Of a stretch of 64,000 bases of DNA, positions 30,316 to 38,994 are shown one piece after another (the stretch's first letter is position 1; every line of letters starts with the position of its first letter). The notes under the pieces are model-generated. The model made no database searches and was not told the DNA's origin. It saw nothing but the letters and a program-made list of their open reading frames with translations. The DNA comes from Paraburkholderia sacchari. GTDB lineage: Bacteria > Pseudomonadota > Gammaproteobacteria > Burkholderiales > Burkholderiaceae. The stretch spans positions 344,455 through 408,454 of the forward strand of contig NZ_JTDB02000007.1 in NCBI RefSeq assembly GCF_000785435.2. The letters run 5' to 3'. A program made the translations under genes and the position numbers.

Positions 30316-30366
30316 GCGACGCGTTTAATCACGCGTCACACCCCGCGCGAGCGTGCTTCGCTCGCG
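30316..30366 (-). terminator. Two small hairpins between msrB and yciB
   Basis: An 8-bp stem (30346-30353 with 30359-30366) abuts the msrB stop, and a 6-bp stem (30318-30323 with 30332-30337) follows. A T6 run on the minus strand comes some bases later. They may attenuate rather than stop the transcript into yciB. Confidence 0.4.
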
Positions 30367-30367
30367 T

Positions 30368-30787
30368 TCACTTGGGCTCGAATTGTAGCGCAGCCGAATT
30401 GATGCAATACCGAAGGCCGGTTGGGGCCGGACCGTCCTCGAACACATGCCCCAGGTGCGCGCCGCAGTTCTTGCAGCGCACTTCGATGCGCAGCATGCCG
30501 TGCGAGCGGTCGGTGCGCTCCTCGATCACTTCGCCGTCGATCGGACGGAAGTAGCTGGGCCAGCCACAGCCGGCGTCGAATTTCGTGTCCGACTCGAAGA
30601 GCGGCGTGCCGCAGCACACGCAGTCGTATACGCCGCGCTCGGTGTGATCCCAGTACTTGCCCGTGAAGGGGCGTTCGGTGGCTGCGTGGCGCGTGACCTG
30701 GTATTGCGTGTCCGAGAGCTGCTCGCGCCATTCGGCGTCGCTCTTGTGACCGGGGTACGCGTCGGAGTTGTGATCGTCCTGGCTCAT
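30368..30787 (-). CDS. msrB: Peptide-methionine (R)-S-oxide reductase
   Basis: 139 residues. It reduces the R epimer of methionine sulfoxide in proteins using thioredoxin. Two CxxC pairs (CVCC near 56, CKNC near 104) bind structural zinc. GCGWPSYFRP holds the substrate-binding Trp, and RYCINSAAL near 126 the catalytic Cys. It is a stand-alone MsrB without an MsrA domain. It lies 65 bases downstream of selO, another redox-linked gene, and upstream of yciB. Confidence 0.97.
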   Translation of the reverse strand: MSQDDHNSDAYPGHKSDAEWREQLSDTQYQVTRHAATERPFTGKYWDHTERGVYDCVCCGTPLFESDTKFDAGCGWPSYFRPIDGEVIEERTDRSHGMLRIEVRCKNCGAHLGHVFEDGPAPTGLRYCINSAALQFEPK

Positions 30788-30852
30788 GTCGGTTTCCTGT
30801 TAAGGGCAAATGCGCGGGGCGTGCGATGTGCGGGCCGTAGATGAGGGCTCGC

Positions 30853-32454
30853 TCACGAAGAGCAACTGACTTCGAGCGAACTGGCCCAATCGGGCGGCAA
30901 CGCGGCGTAGGCTTCGTGCTCGGGTTGCTCGTCGAACGGGCGCTTGAGCACGTTCGCGAGCCGTTCGACTGCGCTGAAGTCCTTCTGTGCGGCACGCTCG
31001 ATCGCGGTTTGCGCGAGGTGGTTGCGCAGCACGTATTTCGGGTTCACGCGATTCATCGCCGCGGCGCGCGCCGCGTCGTCGCGCGTTTCGCGTGCGAGGC
31101 GCGCGCGATAGTCGAGTGCCCAGGCATCGAAGGCGGCGCGATCGAGGAACAGATCGCGCACGGACGTGTCGCCGTGCGCGTCGCGCTTCGAAACGCGTGC
31201 GAGATTCCGGAACGTCAGCGTGAAGTCGGCGCGGTTCGCATGCATGATTTCGAAGAGGCGATCCGCGAGTGCGTCGTCGCCTTCGTGCGCGTGCTCGAGG
31301 CCGAGCTTCGCGCGCATGCGCGCTTCCAGCGCGGGTGCGAAGTGCCCTTTGAAGCGCTCGAGCACCGCTTGTGCGTCGGCCACGCAACGTTCGCCGCGCG
31401 CTTTTTCGTCGGCGATCTCGTAGTGCGCGCCGAAGAGCGGCAGCAGCGCTTGCGCGAGGCAGAACAGATTCCAGTACGCGATCTGCGGCTGCATGCGGTA
31501 GGCGTAGCGGCCCTGCGAATCCGAGTGATTGCAGATGTGATTCGCGTCGAAGCCGTCGATGAAGCCGAACGGGCCATAGTCGATGGTGAGGCCGAGGATC
31601 GACATGTTGTCGGTGTTCATCACGCCATGGCAAAAGCCCACGGCCTGCCACTCGACCATCAGCGCGGCCGTGCTGCGCACCGCTTCGTCGAGCAGGCCGA
31701 GATATGGATCGTCGGCTTCGCGCAGATGCGGGTAAAAGCGGCCGATCACGTGATCCGCAAGCGCGCGCAGCGCCTCGACATTGTCGTGCGAATAGAAGTG
31801 CTCGAAGTGGCCGAAGCGCACGAAACTTGGCGACACGCGCGTGACGACTGCGGCGGTTTCAAGTTCTTCGCGCCGCACCGGCTGTTCGGAGCCGGTCACG
31901 GTCAGCGCGCGCGTGGTGGGAATGCCGAGGTGATGCATGGCCTCGGAGCACAGGAATTCGCGGATCGACGAGCGCAGCACCGCGCGGCCGTCGCCCATTC
32001 GCGAATATGGTGTGCGTCCTGCGCCCTTGAGCTGCACTTCGAGGCGCTTGCCTGCGTGCTCGATCTCGCCGAGCATGAGCGCGCGGCCGTCGCCTAGCTG
32101 GCCGGCCCAGACGCCGAACTGGTGCCCCGAATAGACGCTTGCATACGACATCGTCGAAGGCGGGCGTTCGCGCGTGAAGTTGCCGCTGAAATACTCGGCG
32201 AATGCCGGATCGGCCACCGCCGACGCATCGAGTCCGAGCAGCGCGGCCGTCTCTTTCGAGAAACCGACCACATAGGGCGCTGGCAGCGGCGCACCGGGCA
32301 GCCGCGTATGAAAGGTCGCGCCAAGGGCCGCGAACGTGTCGTCGCGCGGCACGCCGAGCGCGCGTTCGAAGTCGGCGAGCGGGCCGCTTGCCGGCGCGCG
32401 CGGGGCGGTCGAGCCGCCATGTGAGGAATCGGTTTGGCCTGGTGAAAACGACAT
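30853..32454 (-). CDS. selO: Protein adenylyltransferase SelO
   Basis: 533 residues, start at 32454. SelO is a pseudokinase-fold enzyme that binds ATP upside-down and AMPylates Ser/Thr/Tyr of target proteins, in E. coli including glutaredoxin and enzymes of oxidative metabolism. Seen: YSGHQFGVWAGQLGDGRAL (about 109-127), the Lys in EVQLKGAGRTPYSR, GFCHGVMNTDNMSI with the catalytic Asn/Asp region, and YGPFGFIDGFD. The chain ends CSS. This matches the place where animal SelO has selenocysteine (USS), so Cys531 is the sulfur counterpart. It heads the minus-strand run with msrB. Confidence 0.95.
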   Translation of the reverse strand: MSFSPGQTDSSHGGSTAPRAPASGPLADFERALGVPRDDTFAALGATFHTRLPGAPLPAPYVVGFSKETAALLGLDASAVADPAFAEYFSGNFTRERPPSTMSYASVYSGHQFGVWAGQLGDGRALMLGEIEHAGKRLEVQLKGAGRTPYSRMGDGRAVLRSSIREFLCSEAMHHLGIPTTRALTVTGSEQPVRREELETAAVVTRVSPSFVRFGHFEHFYSHDNVEALRALADHVIGRFYPHLREADDPYLGLLDEAVRSTAALMVEWQAVGFCHGVMNTDNMSILGLTIDYGPFGFIDGFDANHICNHSDSQGRYAYRMQPQIAYWNLFCLAQALLPLFGAHYEIADEKARGERCVADAQAVLERFKGHFAPALEARMRAKLGLEHAHEGDDALADRLFEIMHANRADFTLTFRNLARVSKRDAHGDTSVRDLFLDRAAFDAWALDYRARLARETRDDAARAAAMNRVNPKYVLRNHLAQTAIERAAQKDFSAVERLANVLKRPFDEQPEHEAYAALPPDWASSLEVSCSS

Positions 32455-32631
32455 GTTGAGCGCCTGTTGAATAGCCGATATTGTAAGTCCGCGCCGGCAG
32501 GCGTGCAGAAGGCGCGCCGACACGCGCCGCCCGCGCTGTTGCGGCATTTTGCATGCCGCGCCGAGGCCGCCGGGCACCACGCCATCCCATACAAGAATGA
32601 TCTGGCATTCGAGTCGAGGAGACCGCTGACC

Positions 32632-34311
32632 ATGACCGCGACGAACGCGCCGCTGTTGGGGCACATGATGGATGTGCCGCTTCTCGTGTCGTCGTTGATC
32701 GCGCACGCGGCGCGCCATCACGGCAGCACCCAGATCGTTTCGCGGCGCATCGAAGGCGACCTGCATCGCTATACGTATCGCGAATGCGAAGTGCGTTCGA
32801 AGCAGCTCGCCCAGGCACTCATCGCGCTGGGTGTCGAGCCTGGCGAGCGTATCGCCACGCTGGCGTGGAACGGTTATCGGCACCTGGAGGCCTACTACGG
32901 CGTGGCCGGTTTCGGTGCGGTGTGCCATACCATCAACCCGCGCCTCTTTCCCGAGCAGATCGCCTGGATCGTCAATCACGCCGACGATCGCTACGTGCTG
33001 TTCGACATCACCTTCGCCGCGCTCGTCGACACGCTCGCGCCGCAATGCCCGCAGGTGCGCGGCTGGATCGCGCTATGCGACGAGGCGCACCTGCCGGCCA
33101 TGCAAACGCCGGTGCTCAGCTACGAAACGCTGCTCGCGGCGCAGGACGGTCGCTTCGCATGGCCCTTGTTCGATGAGCGCAGCGCATCGAATCTCTGCTA
33201 CACCTCGGGCACTACAGGCAATCCGAAGGGCGCGCTCTATACGCACCGCTCGGCAGTGCTGCACGCTTATGGTGCGTCGATGCCCGATGCAATGGGATTC
33301 TCCGCGCGCGACGCCATGCTGCCGGTCGTGCCGATGTTCCATGTGAATGCGTGGGGCGTGCCGCACGCGGCGCCGCTCGCCGGCACGAAACTCGTGCTGC
33401 CCGGCAAGGATCTCGACGGCAAGTCGCTCTACGAACTCATGGAAGCGGAGGGCGTGACCTGCTCGGCCGGCGTGCCTACGGTATGGCTCGGCCTGCTCGC
33501 GTACATGCGCGAGGCGGGCGTGAAGTTTTCCACGCTCAATCGCACGGTGATCGGCGGCTCGGCATGCCCGCCGGCCATGCTGCGCAGCTTCGAGGACGAC
33601 TACGGCGTGCAGGTGATCCACGCGTGGGGCATGACCGAGATGTCGCCGCTCGGCACGCTTTCGAAGCTGAACTGGGAGCAGTCGCAGCGCCCGCCCGAGG
33701 CGCGGCGCGCGCTGCTCGAAAAGCAGGGGCGCGTGATCTTCGGCGTCGACATGAAAATCGTCGGCGACGATGGCCGCGAGCTGCCCTGGGACGGCGTGGC
33801 GTTCGGCGACCTGTATGTGCGCGGGCCGTGGGTCATCGACCGCTATTTCAGGCAGGACAGCGGCACGCCGCTCGTGGACGGCTGGTTCCCGACCGGCGAT
33901 GTCGCGACCATCGACCCCGATGGCTTCCTGCAAATCACCGATCGCAGCAAGGACGTGATCAAGTCGGGCGGCGAGTGGATCAGCTCGATCGAGCTCGAGA
34001 ACATCGCGGTGGCGCATCCGGCCATCGCAGAGGCAGCCTGCATCGCCTGCGCGCATCCGCGCTGGACCGAGCGGCCGTTGATCGTCGCGGTGAAGAAGCC
34101 GGGCGCCGAAGTCACGCGCGAGCAACTGCTGGCGTTCTTCGAAGGCAAGGTGGTGAAGTGGTGGCTGCCCGACGACGTGGTGTTCGTCGACGAACTCCCG
34201 CACACGGCCACCGGCAAGCTGCAGAAGCTCAAGCTGCGCGAGCGGTTTCGCGATCATGTGCTGCCGGGTGCGCTGGAGGCGGGCGATCAGTGCCCGACCA
34301 AACCGATCTAG
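32632..34311 (+). CDS. Acyl-CoA synthetase (AMP-forming)
   Basis: 559 residues from the ATG at 32632, preceded by GAGGAGA. It activates a fatty or related carboxylic acid to its CoA thioester through an acyl-AMP. P-loop LCYTSGTTGNPKGALYTHRS is near 189; HAWGMTEMSP near 328 and the hinge GDVATIDPDGFLQITDRSKD near 424 are conserved; the C-terminal Lys in TATGKLQK is in place. It is closest in type to medium/long-chain or 3-methylmercaptopropionyl-CoA ligases (AlkK/DmdB style). Chain length cannot be assigned. A strong terminator separates it from the beta-oxidation operon. Confidence 0.92.
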   Translation: MTATNAPLLGHMMDVPLLVSSLIAHAARHHGSTQIVSRRIEGDLHRYTYRECEVRSKQLAQALIALGVEPGERIATLAWNGYRHLEAYYGVAGFGAVCHTINPRLFPEQIAWIVNHADDRYVLFDITFAALVDTLAPQCPQVRGWIALCDEAHLPAMQTPVLSYETLLAAQDGRFAWPLFDERSASNLCYTSGTTGNPKGALYTHRSAVLHAYGASMPDAMGFSARDAMLPVVPMFHVNAWGVPHAAPLAGTKLVLPGKDLDGKSLYELMEAEGVTCSAGVPTVWLGLLAYMREAGVKFSTLNRTVIGGSACPPAMLRSFEDDYGVQVIHAWGMTEMSPLGTLSKLNWEQSQRPPEARRALLEKQGRVIFGVDMKIVGDDGRELPWDGVAFGDLYVRGPWVIDRYFRQDSGTPLVDGWFPTGDVATIDPDGFLQITDRSKDVIKSGGEWISSIELENIAVAHPAIAEAACIACAHPRWTERPLIVAVKKPGAEVTREQLLAFFEGKVVKWWLPDDVVFVDELPHTATGKLQKLKLRERFRDHVLPGALEAGDQCPTKPI

Positions 34312-34335
34312 CGCACCAGATGCATCCGAACGAAG

Positions 34336-34361
34336 CGCAGCCCACTGGCTGCGTTTTTTTT
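34336..34361 (+). terminator. Terminator after acyl-CoA synthetase
   Basis: 7-bp stem CGCAGCC (34336-34342) with GGCTGCG (34347-34353), then eight T. Confidence 0.92.
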
Positions 34362-34430
34362 GGCCGGCCCGCTTTCGCGCATGAGGCAGAGGATTGGTAC
34401 AAACCCCGATGCCTTGTGCGCAGCAAAAAA

Positions 34431-34459
34431 TTGAACGAACGTTCTTTTTTCGGTATTCT
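34431..34459 (+). promoter_or_regulatory. Promoter with overlapping palindrome, beta-oxidation operon
   Basis: TTGAAC (34431-34436), 17-bp spacer, TATTCT (34454-34459). The palindrome GAACG-AA-CGTTC (34433-34444), flanked by A/T runs, covers the -35 box. This is the placement of a repressor site and has the form used by TetR-type regulators of fatty-acid degradation. No regulator gene is adjacent. Confidence 0.6.
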
Positions 34460-34565
34460 GCGTGTGAACCGGGAATGCCGGACAATGAAGCGGCCGGCGC
34501 GTGTGCGGGCGAGTCAGATGGCTCCCGCGAGGCACAACGCGGCTCGCAAGCACGGAGGCAGGCAA

Positions 34566-36647
34566 ATGGCAGTGGATTACACGACTCGCGACGGCGTCGC
34601 CGTCATTACGCTCAACAATCCGCCCGTCAACGGGCTGGGGCATTCGACCCGGGCCGGCATCGTCGAAGGACTGGCGCGCGCCAACAGCGATCCGGCTGTT
34701 TCGGCCATCGTGATTGCCGGCGCAGGCAAGGTGTTCTCGGGCGGCGCCGACATCACCGAATTCAACACTCCCAAGGCGACTCAGGAGCCCACGCTCCACA
34801 CTGTCATAAAGGAAGTCGAGAAGAGTGCCAAGCCCGTCATAGCCGCGATTCATGGAGTGGCGATGGGCGGCGGGCTCGAACTCGCGCTCGGCGCGCACTA
34901 CCGCATGGCGGCATCCGGCGCGCAGATCGCGCTGCCCGAGGTGAAGCTCGGCATTCTGCCCGGCGCGGGCGGCACGCAGCGCCTGCCGCGCGCGATTGGC
35001 CTTGAAGCCGCGCTCAACATGATCGTGAGCGGCACGCCCGTGCTCTCGGAAAAGCTCGCGAATGCGGGTCTTTTCGATGCCATGGCACAAGGCGATCTGC
35101 TCGAAGAGGCGATCGCGTTCGCGCGCCAGGCCGCCAGCAAGCCGGGCCCGCATCCGCTCGTACGCAACCGCAAGATCGAGCACGCGAATGCCGAAGGTTT
35201 CCTGCAATTCTCGCGCAATACCGTTGCGGCAATGTCGAAGAATTATCCGGCGCCGCTGAAGTGCGTGGACGCCATCGCCGCGGGCGTGAAGCAGGGTTTC
35301 GATAAGGGGCTCGCATTCGAGCGCGAATGCTTCGTCGAACTCGTGCAGACGCCGGAAAGCCGGGCGCTGCGCCACGCGTTCTTCGGCGAGCGCGCCGCGA
35401 GCAAGGTCCCCGACGTGCCTTCGAGCACGCCCACGCGCGAAGTCCAGCAGGTGGCGGTCATTGGCGCGGGGACCATGGGCGGCGGCATCGCCATGAACTT
35501 CCTCAACGCGGGCGTGCCGGTCACGCTGCTCGAAACGAAGCAGGAAGCGCTCGATCGCGGCCTCGCGACGATTCGCAAGAACTACGAAGCGCAGGTCAAG
35601 AAAGGCAAGCTCACGGCGGAAAAGCTCGAAGCGCGCATGGCGCTGATCCGCCCGACGCTTTCGTATGACGATCTCAAGCACGCCGATCTCGTCATCGAAG
35701 CCGTGTTCGAAGAGCTCGGCGTGAAGGAGCAGGTGTTCAAACGTCTCGACGAAGTCGCGAAGCCGGGCGCGATTCTCGCGTCGAACACCTCGACGCTCGA
35801 CGTGGACAAGATCGCGGCGTTCACGAAGCGTCCGCAGGACGTGGTGGGTCTGCACTTCTTTAGTCCTGCCAACGTGATGAAGCTGCTCGAAGTCGTGCGC
35901 GGCAAGGAAACGGCCAAGGGCGTGCTCGCCACGGTCATGCAAGTCGCGAAGAAGATCCGCAAGACGGCCGTGGTGTCCGGCGTGTGCGATGGCTTCATCG
36001 GCAACCGCATGATCGAGCAGTACATCCGCCAGGCGCTTTACATGCTCGAAGAAGGCGCGTTGCCCGCGCAGGTCGATCGCGCGATCGAAAAATTCGGCTT
36101 CGCGATGGGCCCGTTCCGCATGAGCGATCTCGCTGGCAACGACATCGGCTGGGCGATCCGCAAGCGCCGCTACCAGGAAAAGCCGGAGATCCAGTATTCG
36201 AAGGTCGCCGACCGCCTGTGCGAACAGGGCCGCTTCGGCCAGAAGACCGGCGCGGGCTGGTACGACTACAAGGCTGGCGAGCGCAACGCGCTGCCTTCGA
36301 AGCTCGTGGACGACATGATCGTCGCGTACTCGAAGGAAGTGGGCGTCGAGCGCCGCAAGATCAGCGACGAGGAAATCGTCGAGCGCCTCGTGTACGCGCT
36401 GGTGAACGAGGGCGCGAAGATCCTCGAAGAGGGCATCGCGTCGAAGGCGTCGGACATCGACATGGTCTATCTCACGGGCTACGGCTTCCCGCTGTGGCGC
36501 GGCGGCCCCATGCTCTACGCGGATGCGGTCGGCCTCTACAACGTGGCGCGCGCGATCCGCCGCTATGCGCAGCAGCCGAACGGCGACGCATGGCAGATCG
36601 CCTCGTCGGTCGAAGAACTGGCCGAAACGGGCGGTACGTTCAACTAA
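34566..36647 (+). CDS. Enoyl-CoA hydratase / 3-hydroxyacyl-CoA dehydrogenase fusion
   Basis: 693 residues, start with GGAGG upstream. The N-terminal crotonase domain has both catalytic Glu contexts (GGGLELAL near 100 and LPEVKLGILPGAGGTQRLPR near 120). From about 297 the NAD-binding dehydrogenase domain begins (VAVIGAGTMGGGIAMNFL), with catalytic His in GLHFFSPANVMKLLEVV near 427 and NRMIEQYIRQA near 479, then two C-terminal helical domains. It carries out the second and third steps of beta-oxidation, FadJ/FadB style. It is the first gene of an operon that also holds the thiolase needed for the last step. No acyl-CoA dehydrogenase is in the window. Confidence 0.96.
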   Translation: MAVDYTTRDGVAVITLNNPPVNGLGHSTRAGIVEGLARANSDPAVSAIVIAGAGKVFSGGADITEFNTPKATQEPTLHTVIKEVEKSAKPVIAAIHGVAMGGGLELALGAHYRMAASGAQIALPEVKLGILPGAGGTQRLPRAIGLEAALNMIVSGTPVLSEKLANAGLFDAMAQGDLLEEAIAFARQAASKPGPHPLVRNRKIEHANAEGFLQFSRNTVAAMSKNYPAPLKCVDAIAAGVKQGFDKGLAFERECFVELVQTPESRALRHAFFGERAASKVPDVPSSTPTREVQQVAVIGAGTMGGGIAMNFLNAGVPVTLLETKQEALDRGLATIRKNYEAQVKKGKLTAEKLEARMALIRPTLSYDDLKHADLVIEAVFEELGVKEQVFKRLDEVAKPGAILASNTSTLDVDKIAAFTKRPQDVVGLHFFSPANVMKLLEVVRGKETAKGVLATVMQVAKKIRKTAVVSGVCDGFIGNRMIEQYIRQALYMLEEGALPAQVDRAIEKFGFAMGPFRMSDLAGNDIGWAIRKRRYQEKPEIQYSKVADRLCEQGRFGQKTGAGWYDYKAGERNALPSKLVDDMIVAYSKEVGVERRKISDEEIVERLVYALVNEGAKILEEGIASKASDIDMVYLTGYGFPLWRGGPMLYADAVGLYNVARAIRRYAQQPNGDAWQIASSVEELAETGGTFN

Positions 36648-36676
36648 GTACCCAGACATACATTCGGACGAACATC

Positions 36677-37312
36677 ATGAGAAGCGCTGAACACGTGCTC
36701 CTGCTGATCGACCTGCAATACGACTTCATGCCGGGCGGGGCGCTTGCCGTCGCACACGGCGACGAAGTCGTGCCGCTTGCAAACCGGCTCGCGCAAGACT
36801 TTCTGCACGTGGTGCTCACGCAGGACTGGCACCCGGCGCAGCACGTGTCGTTCGCGGCCGGGCACGCGGGGCGCAAGCCCTTCGAGACGATCGCGCTGCC
36901 TTACGGCGAGCAGGTGCTGTGGCCAACGCATTGCGTGCAGGGCACCGAAGGCGCCGCGCTGCATCGCGATCTCGCCGTGCCGCACGCGCGCGCGATCATC
37001 CGCAAGGGGCATCACGCAAATGTCGACAGCTACTCGGCGTTTCTCGAAGCCGACCGCACGACGCCTACCGGGCTCGCGGGCTATCTGCGCGACACGGGCG
37101 TGAAGCGCGTCTACTGCTGCGGCCTTGCGACCGACTATTGCGTCGCGTGGTCCGCGCTCGATGCGCGCGCCGCAGGCTTCGAGACGGTGCTGATCGAAGA
37201 CGCCTCGCGCGCCATCGACATGAACGGCTCGCTCGCCGCCGCGTGGCAGCAGTTGAGCGCAGCGGGCGTGAAGCGCGCGCAAATGGCCGAGGTGCTGGCC
37301 GGCGCGGTCTGA
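36677..37312 (+). CDS. pncA: Nicotinamidase / pyrazinamidase
   Basis: 211 residues. It hydrolyses nicotinamide to nicotinate for NAD salvage. Catalytic triad: Asp12 in LIDLQYDFMPGG, Lys in IIRKGHH (about 113) and Cys155 in GLATDYCV. Metal-binding Asp/His lie in TQDWHPAQHVSF. It is only 29 bases behind the hydratase/dehydrogenase gene and 85 bases before the thiolase, so it is embedded in the beta-oxidation operon. It is not obviously part of the pathway; a link through NAD demand is my inference. Confidence 0.95.
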   Translation: MRSAEHVLLLIDLQYDFMPGGALAVAHGDEVVPLANRLAQDFLHVVLTQDWHPAQHVSFAAGHAGRKPFETIALPYGEQVLWPTHCVQGTEGAALHRDLAVPHARAIIRKGHHANVDSYSAFLEADRTTPTGLAGYLRDTGVKRVYCCGLATDYCVAWSALDARAAGFETVLIEDASRAIDMNGSLAAAWQQLSAAGVKRAQMAEVLAGAV

Positions 37313-37397
37313 TGAACGTTCGAAGCCAAACTGAATCGCAGGATCAACACATTCGCAAGGGATCGGACCGAGTCGCTCCGATCAACTGGAGACATCC

Positions 37398-38576
37398 ATG
37401 ACTGATGCCGTAATCGTTTCTACCGCCCGCACGGGCCTCGCCAAATCGTGGAAGGGCGCGTTCAACATGACTCATGGCGCCACGCTTGGCGGCCATGTCA
37501 CGCAAGCGGCTGTCGAGCGTGCGAAGATCGACCCCGCACGCATCGAAGACGTGATCATGGGCTGCGCGAACCCAGAGGGCGCCACGGGCGTCAACATCGC
37601 GCGCCAGATCGCGCTGCGCGCGGGCCTGCCGGTCTCGGTGCCGGGCATGACCGTAAATCGTTTTTGTTCGTCCGGACTCCAGACGATTGCGCTGGCCGCG
37701 CAGCGCGTGATTGCGGGCGAGGGCGATGTGTTCGTCGCCGGTGGCGTGGAATCCATCTCGTGCGTGCAGAACGAGATGAACCGCCACATGATGGCCGAAG
37801 GCTGGCTCAGCCAGCATAAGCCCGAAATCTACTGGAGCATGCTACAGACCGCCGAGAACGTCGCGAAGCGCTATGAGATCTCCAAAGAGCGTCAGGACGA
37901 GTACGGCGTGCAGTCGCAACTGCGTGCGGCAGCGGCTCAGGCCGCGGGCCTCTTCAACGATGAAATCGTGCCGATGACGGTGCTCGCCGGTGTGGCCGAC
38001 AAGGCTTCGGGCCAACTCGTCACGAAGGAAGTGACGATTGCCGCCGATGAAGGCATTCGCGCCGACACCACGCTCGAAGGCGTGTCGAAGATCCGCACGG
38101 CAATGCCGGGCGGCGTGATCACGGCAGGCAACGCGAGCCAGTTCTCGGACGGCGCGAGCGCCTGCGTGGTGATGAACGCGAAGGTGGCCGAGCGCGAAGG
38201 GCTGCAGCCGCTCGGCATTTTCCGCGGCTTCGCCGTGGCTGGCTGCGAGCCCGACGAAATGGGCATTGGCCCCGTGTTCGCGGTGCCCAAGCTGCTCAAG
38301 CAGGCAGGGCTCAAGGTGGAAGACATCGGCCTGTGGGAACTGAACGAAGCGTTCGCGGTGCAGGTGCTCTACTGCCGCGACAAGCTCGGCATTCCCGCCG
38401 ATCGCCTGAACGTGAACGGCGGCGCGATAGCGGTCGGGCATCCGTACGGGGTCTCGGGCGCGCGTCTCACGGGCCATGCGCTCATCGAAGGCAAGCGCCG
38501 TGGCGCGAAGTTCGTGGTGGTGACAATGTGCATCGGCGGCGGGCAGGGCGCGGCGGGGCTGTTCGAAATCGCCTGA
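37398..38576 (+). CDS. Acetyl-CoA C-acyltransferase (thiolase)
   Basis: 392 residues, full length thiolase. Nucleophilic Cys90 is in NRFCSSGLQT; the His of GGAIAVGHPYGVSGAR near 350 and the Cys of MCIGGGQG near 378 complete the active site. It cleaves 3-ketoacyl-CoA with CoA to acetyl-CoA and a shortened acyl-CoA. By position it supplies the final beta-oxidation step for the fused hydratase/dehydrogenase upstream. A FadA-like role is likely. Ribosome site GGAGA lies just before the ATG. Confidence 0.95.
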   Translation: MTDAVIVSTARTGLAKSWKGAFNMTHGATLGGHVTQAAVERAKIDPARIEDVIMGCANPEGATGVNIARQIALRAGLPVSVPGMTVNRFCSSGLQTIALAAQRVIAGEGDVFVAGGVESISCVQNEMNRHMMAEGWLSQHKPEIYWSMLQTAENVAKRYEISKERQDEYGVQSQLRAAAAQAAGLFNDEIVPMTVLAGVADKASGQLVTKEVTIAADEGIRADTTLEGVSKIRTAMPGGVITAGNASQFSDGASACVVMNAKVAEREGLQPLGIFRGFAVAGCEPDEMGIGPVFAVPKLLKQAGLKVEDIGLWELNEAFAVQVLYCRDKLGIPADRLNVNGGAIAVGHPYGVSGARLTGHALIEGKRRGAKFVVVTMCIGGGQGAAGLFEIA

Positions 38577-38665
38577 TCGCGCGCTAGTCCAGGCAGGTAT
38601 CATGACGGCTGGATTGCGCCCGCGTGGCGCGTCCGCCGTTCAAGACTGACTGAAAAGGGGAACAC

Positions 38666-38968
38666 GTGATTCGTCATATCGTGATGTGGAAGTTCAAGGA
38701 CTCAGCGGAGGGCGCAACGCGCGCCGAAAACCTCGCGAAGTTCAAGACGATGCTCGAAGGCTGCCGCAATCTCGTGCCGGGCACGTTGCGTCTCGAAGCC
38801 GGTCTCGCCGAGCCTGGCCTCGCATCGACGTTCGACATCGTGCTTCTCTCCGACTTTGTCGACCAGGCCGCGCTCGACGCCTACCAGGATCACCCCGACC
38901 ACCAGATCGTGAAGGACTTCGCCAGGCGCGTGGTCGAGGCGCGCCAGTGCGTCGATTACGTGCTCTGA
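38666..38968 (+). CDS. Dabb (stress-responsive A/B barrel) family protein
   Basis: 100 residues of the Dabb ferredoxin-like barrel: MIRHIVMWKFKDSAEG at the start, then FDIVLLSDFVDQAALDAYQDHPDHQ near 51-75. Small dimeric Dabb proteins bind or rearrange small molecules, but most bacterial members lack a known substrate. AAAGGGG precedes the start. It lies inside the fatty-acid operon, 26 bases before a PaaI-type thioesterase. Confidence 0.88.
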   Translation: MIRHIVMWKFKDSAEGATRAENLAKFKTMLEGCRNLVPGTLRLEAGLAEPGLASTFDIVLLSDFVDQAALDAYQDHPDHQIVKDFARRVVEARQCVDYVL

Positions 38969-38994
38969 AGATTGTGGAAAATTCGAGCGCAACC

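Noticed and set aside
34308..36659. Antisense frame of 783 codons opposite the hydratase/dehydrogenase gene
   Set aside because: Composition artefact. The sense frame has all catalytic motifs.
37314..37323. Second copy of the beta-oxidation operator (GAACGTTC) after pncA
   Set aside because: Only an 8-bp palindrome without the 2-bp spacer of the promoter copy, and it has no promoter around it.
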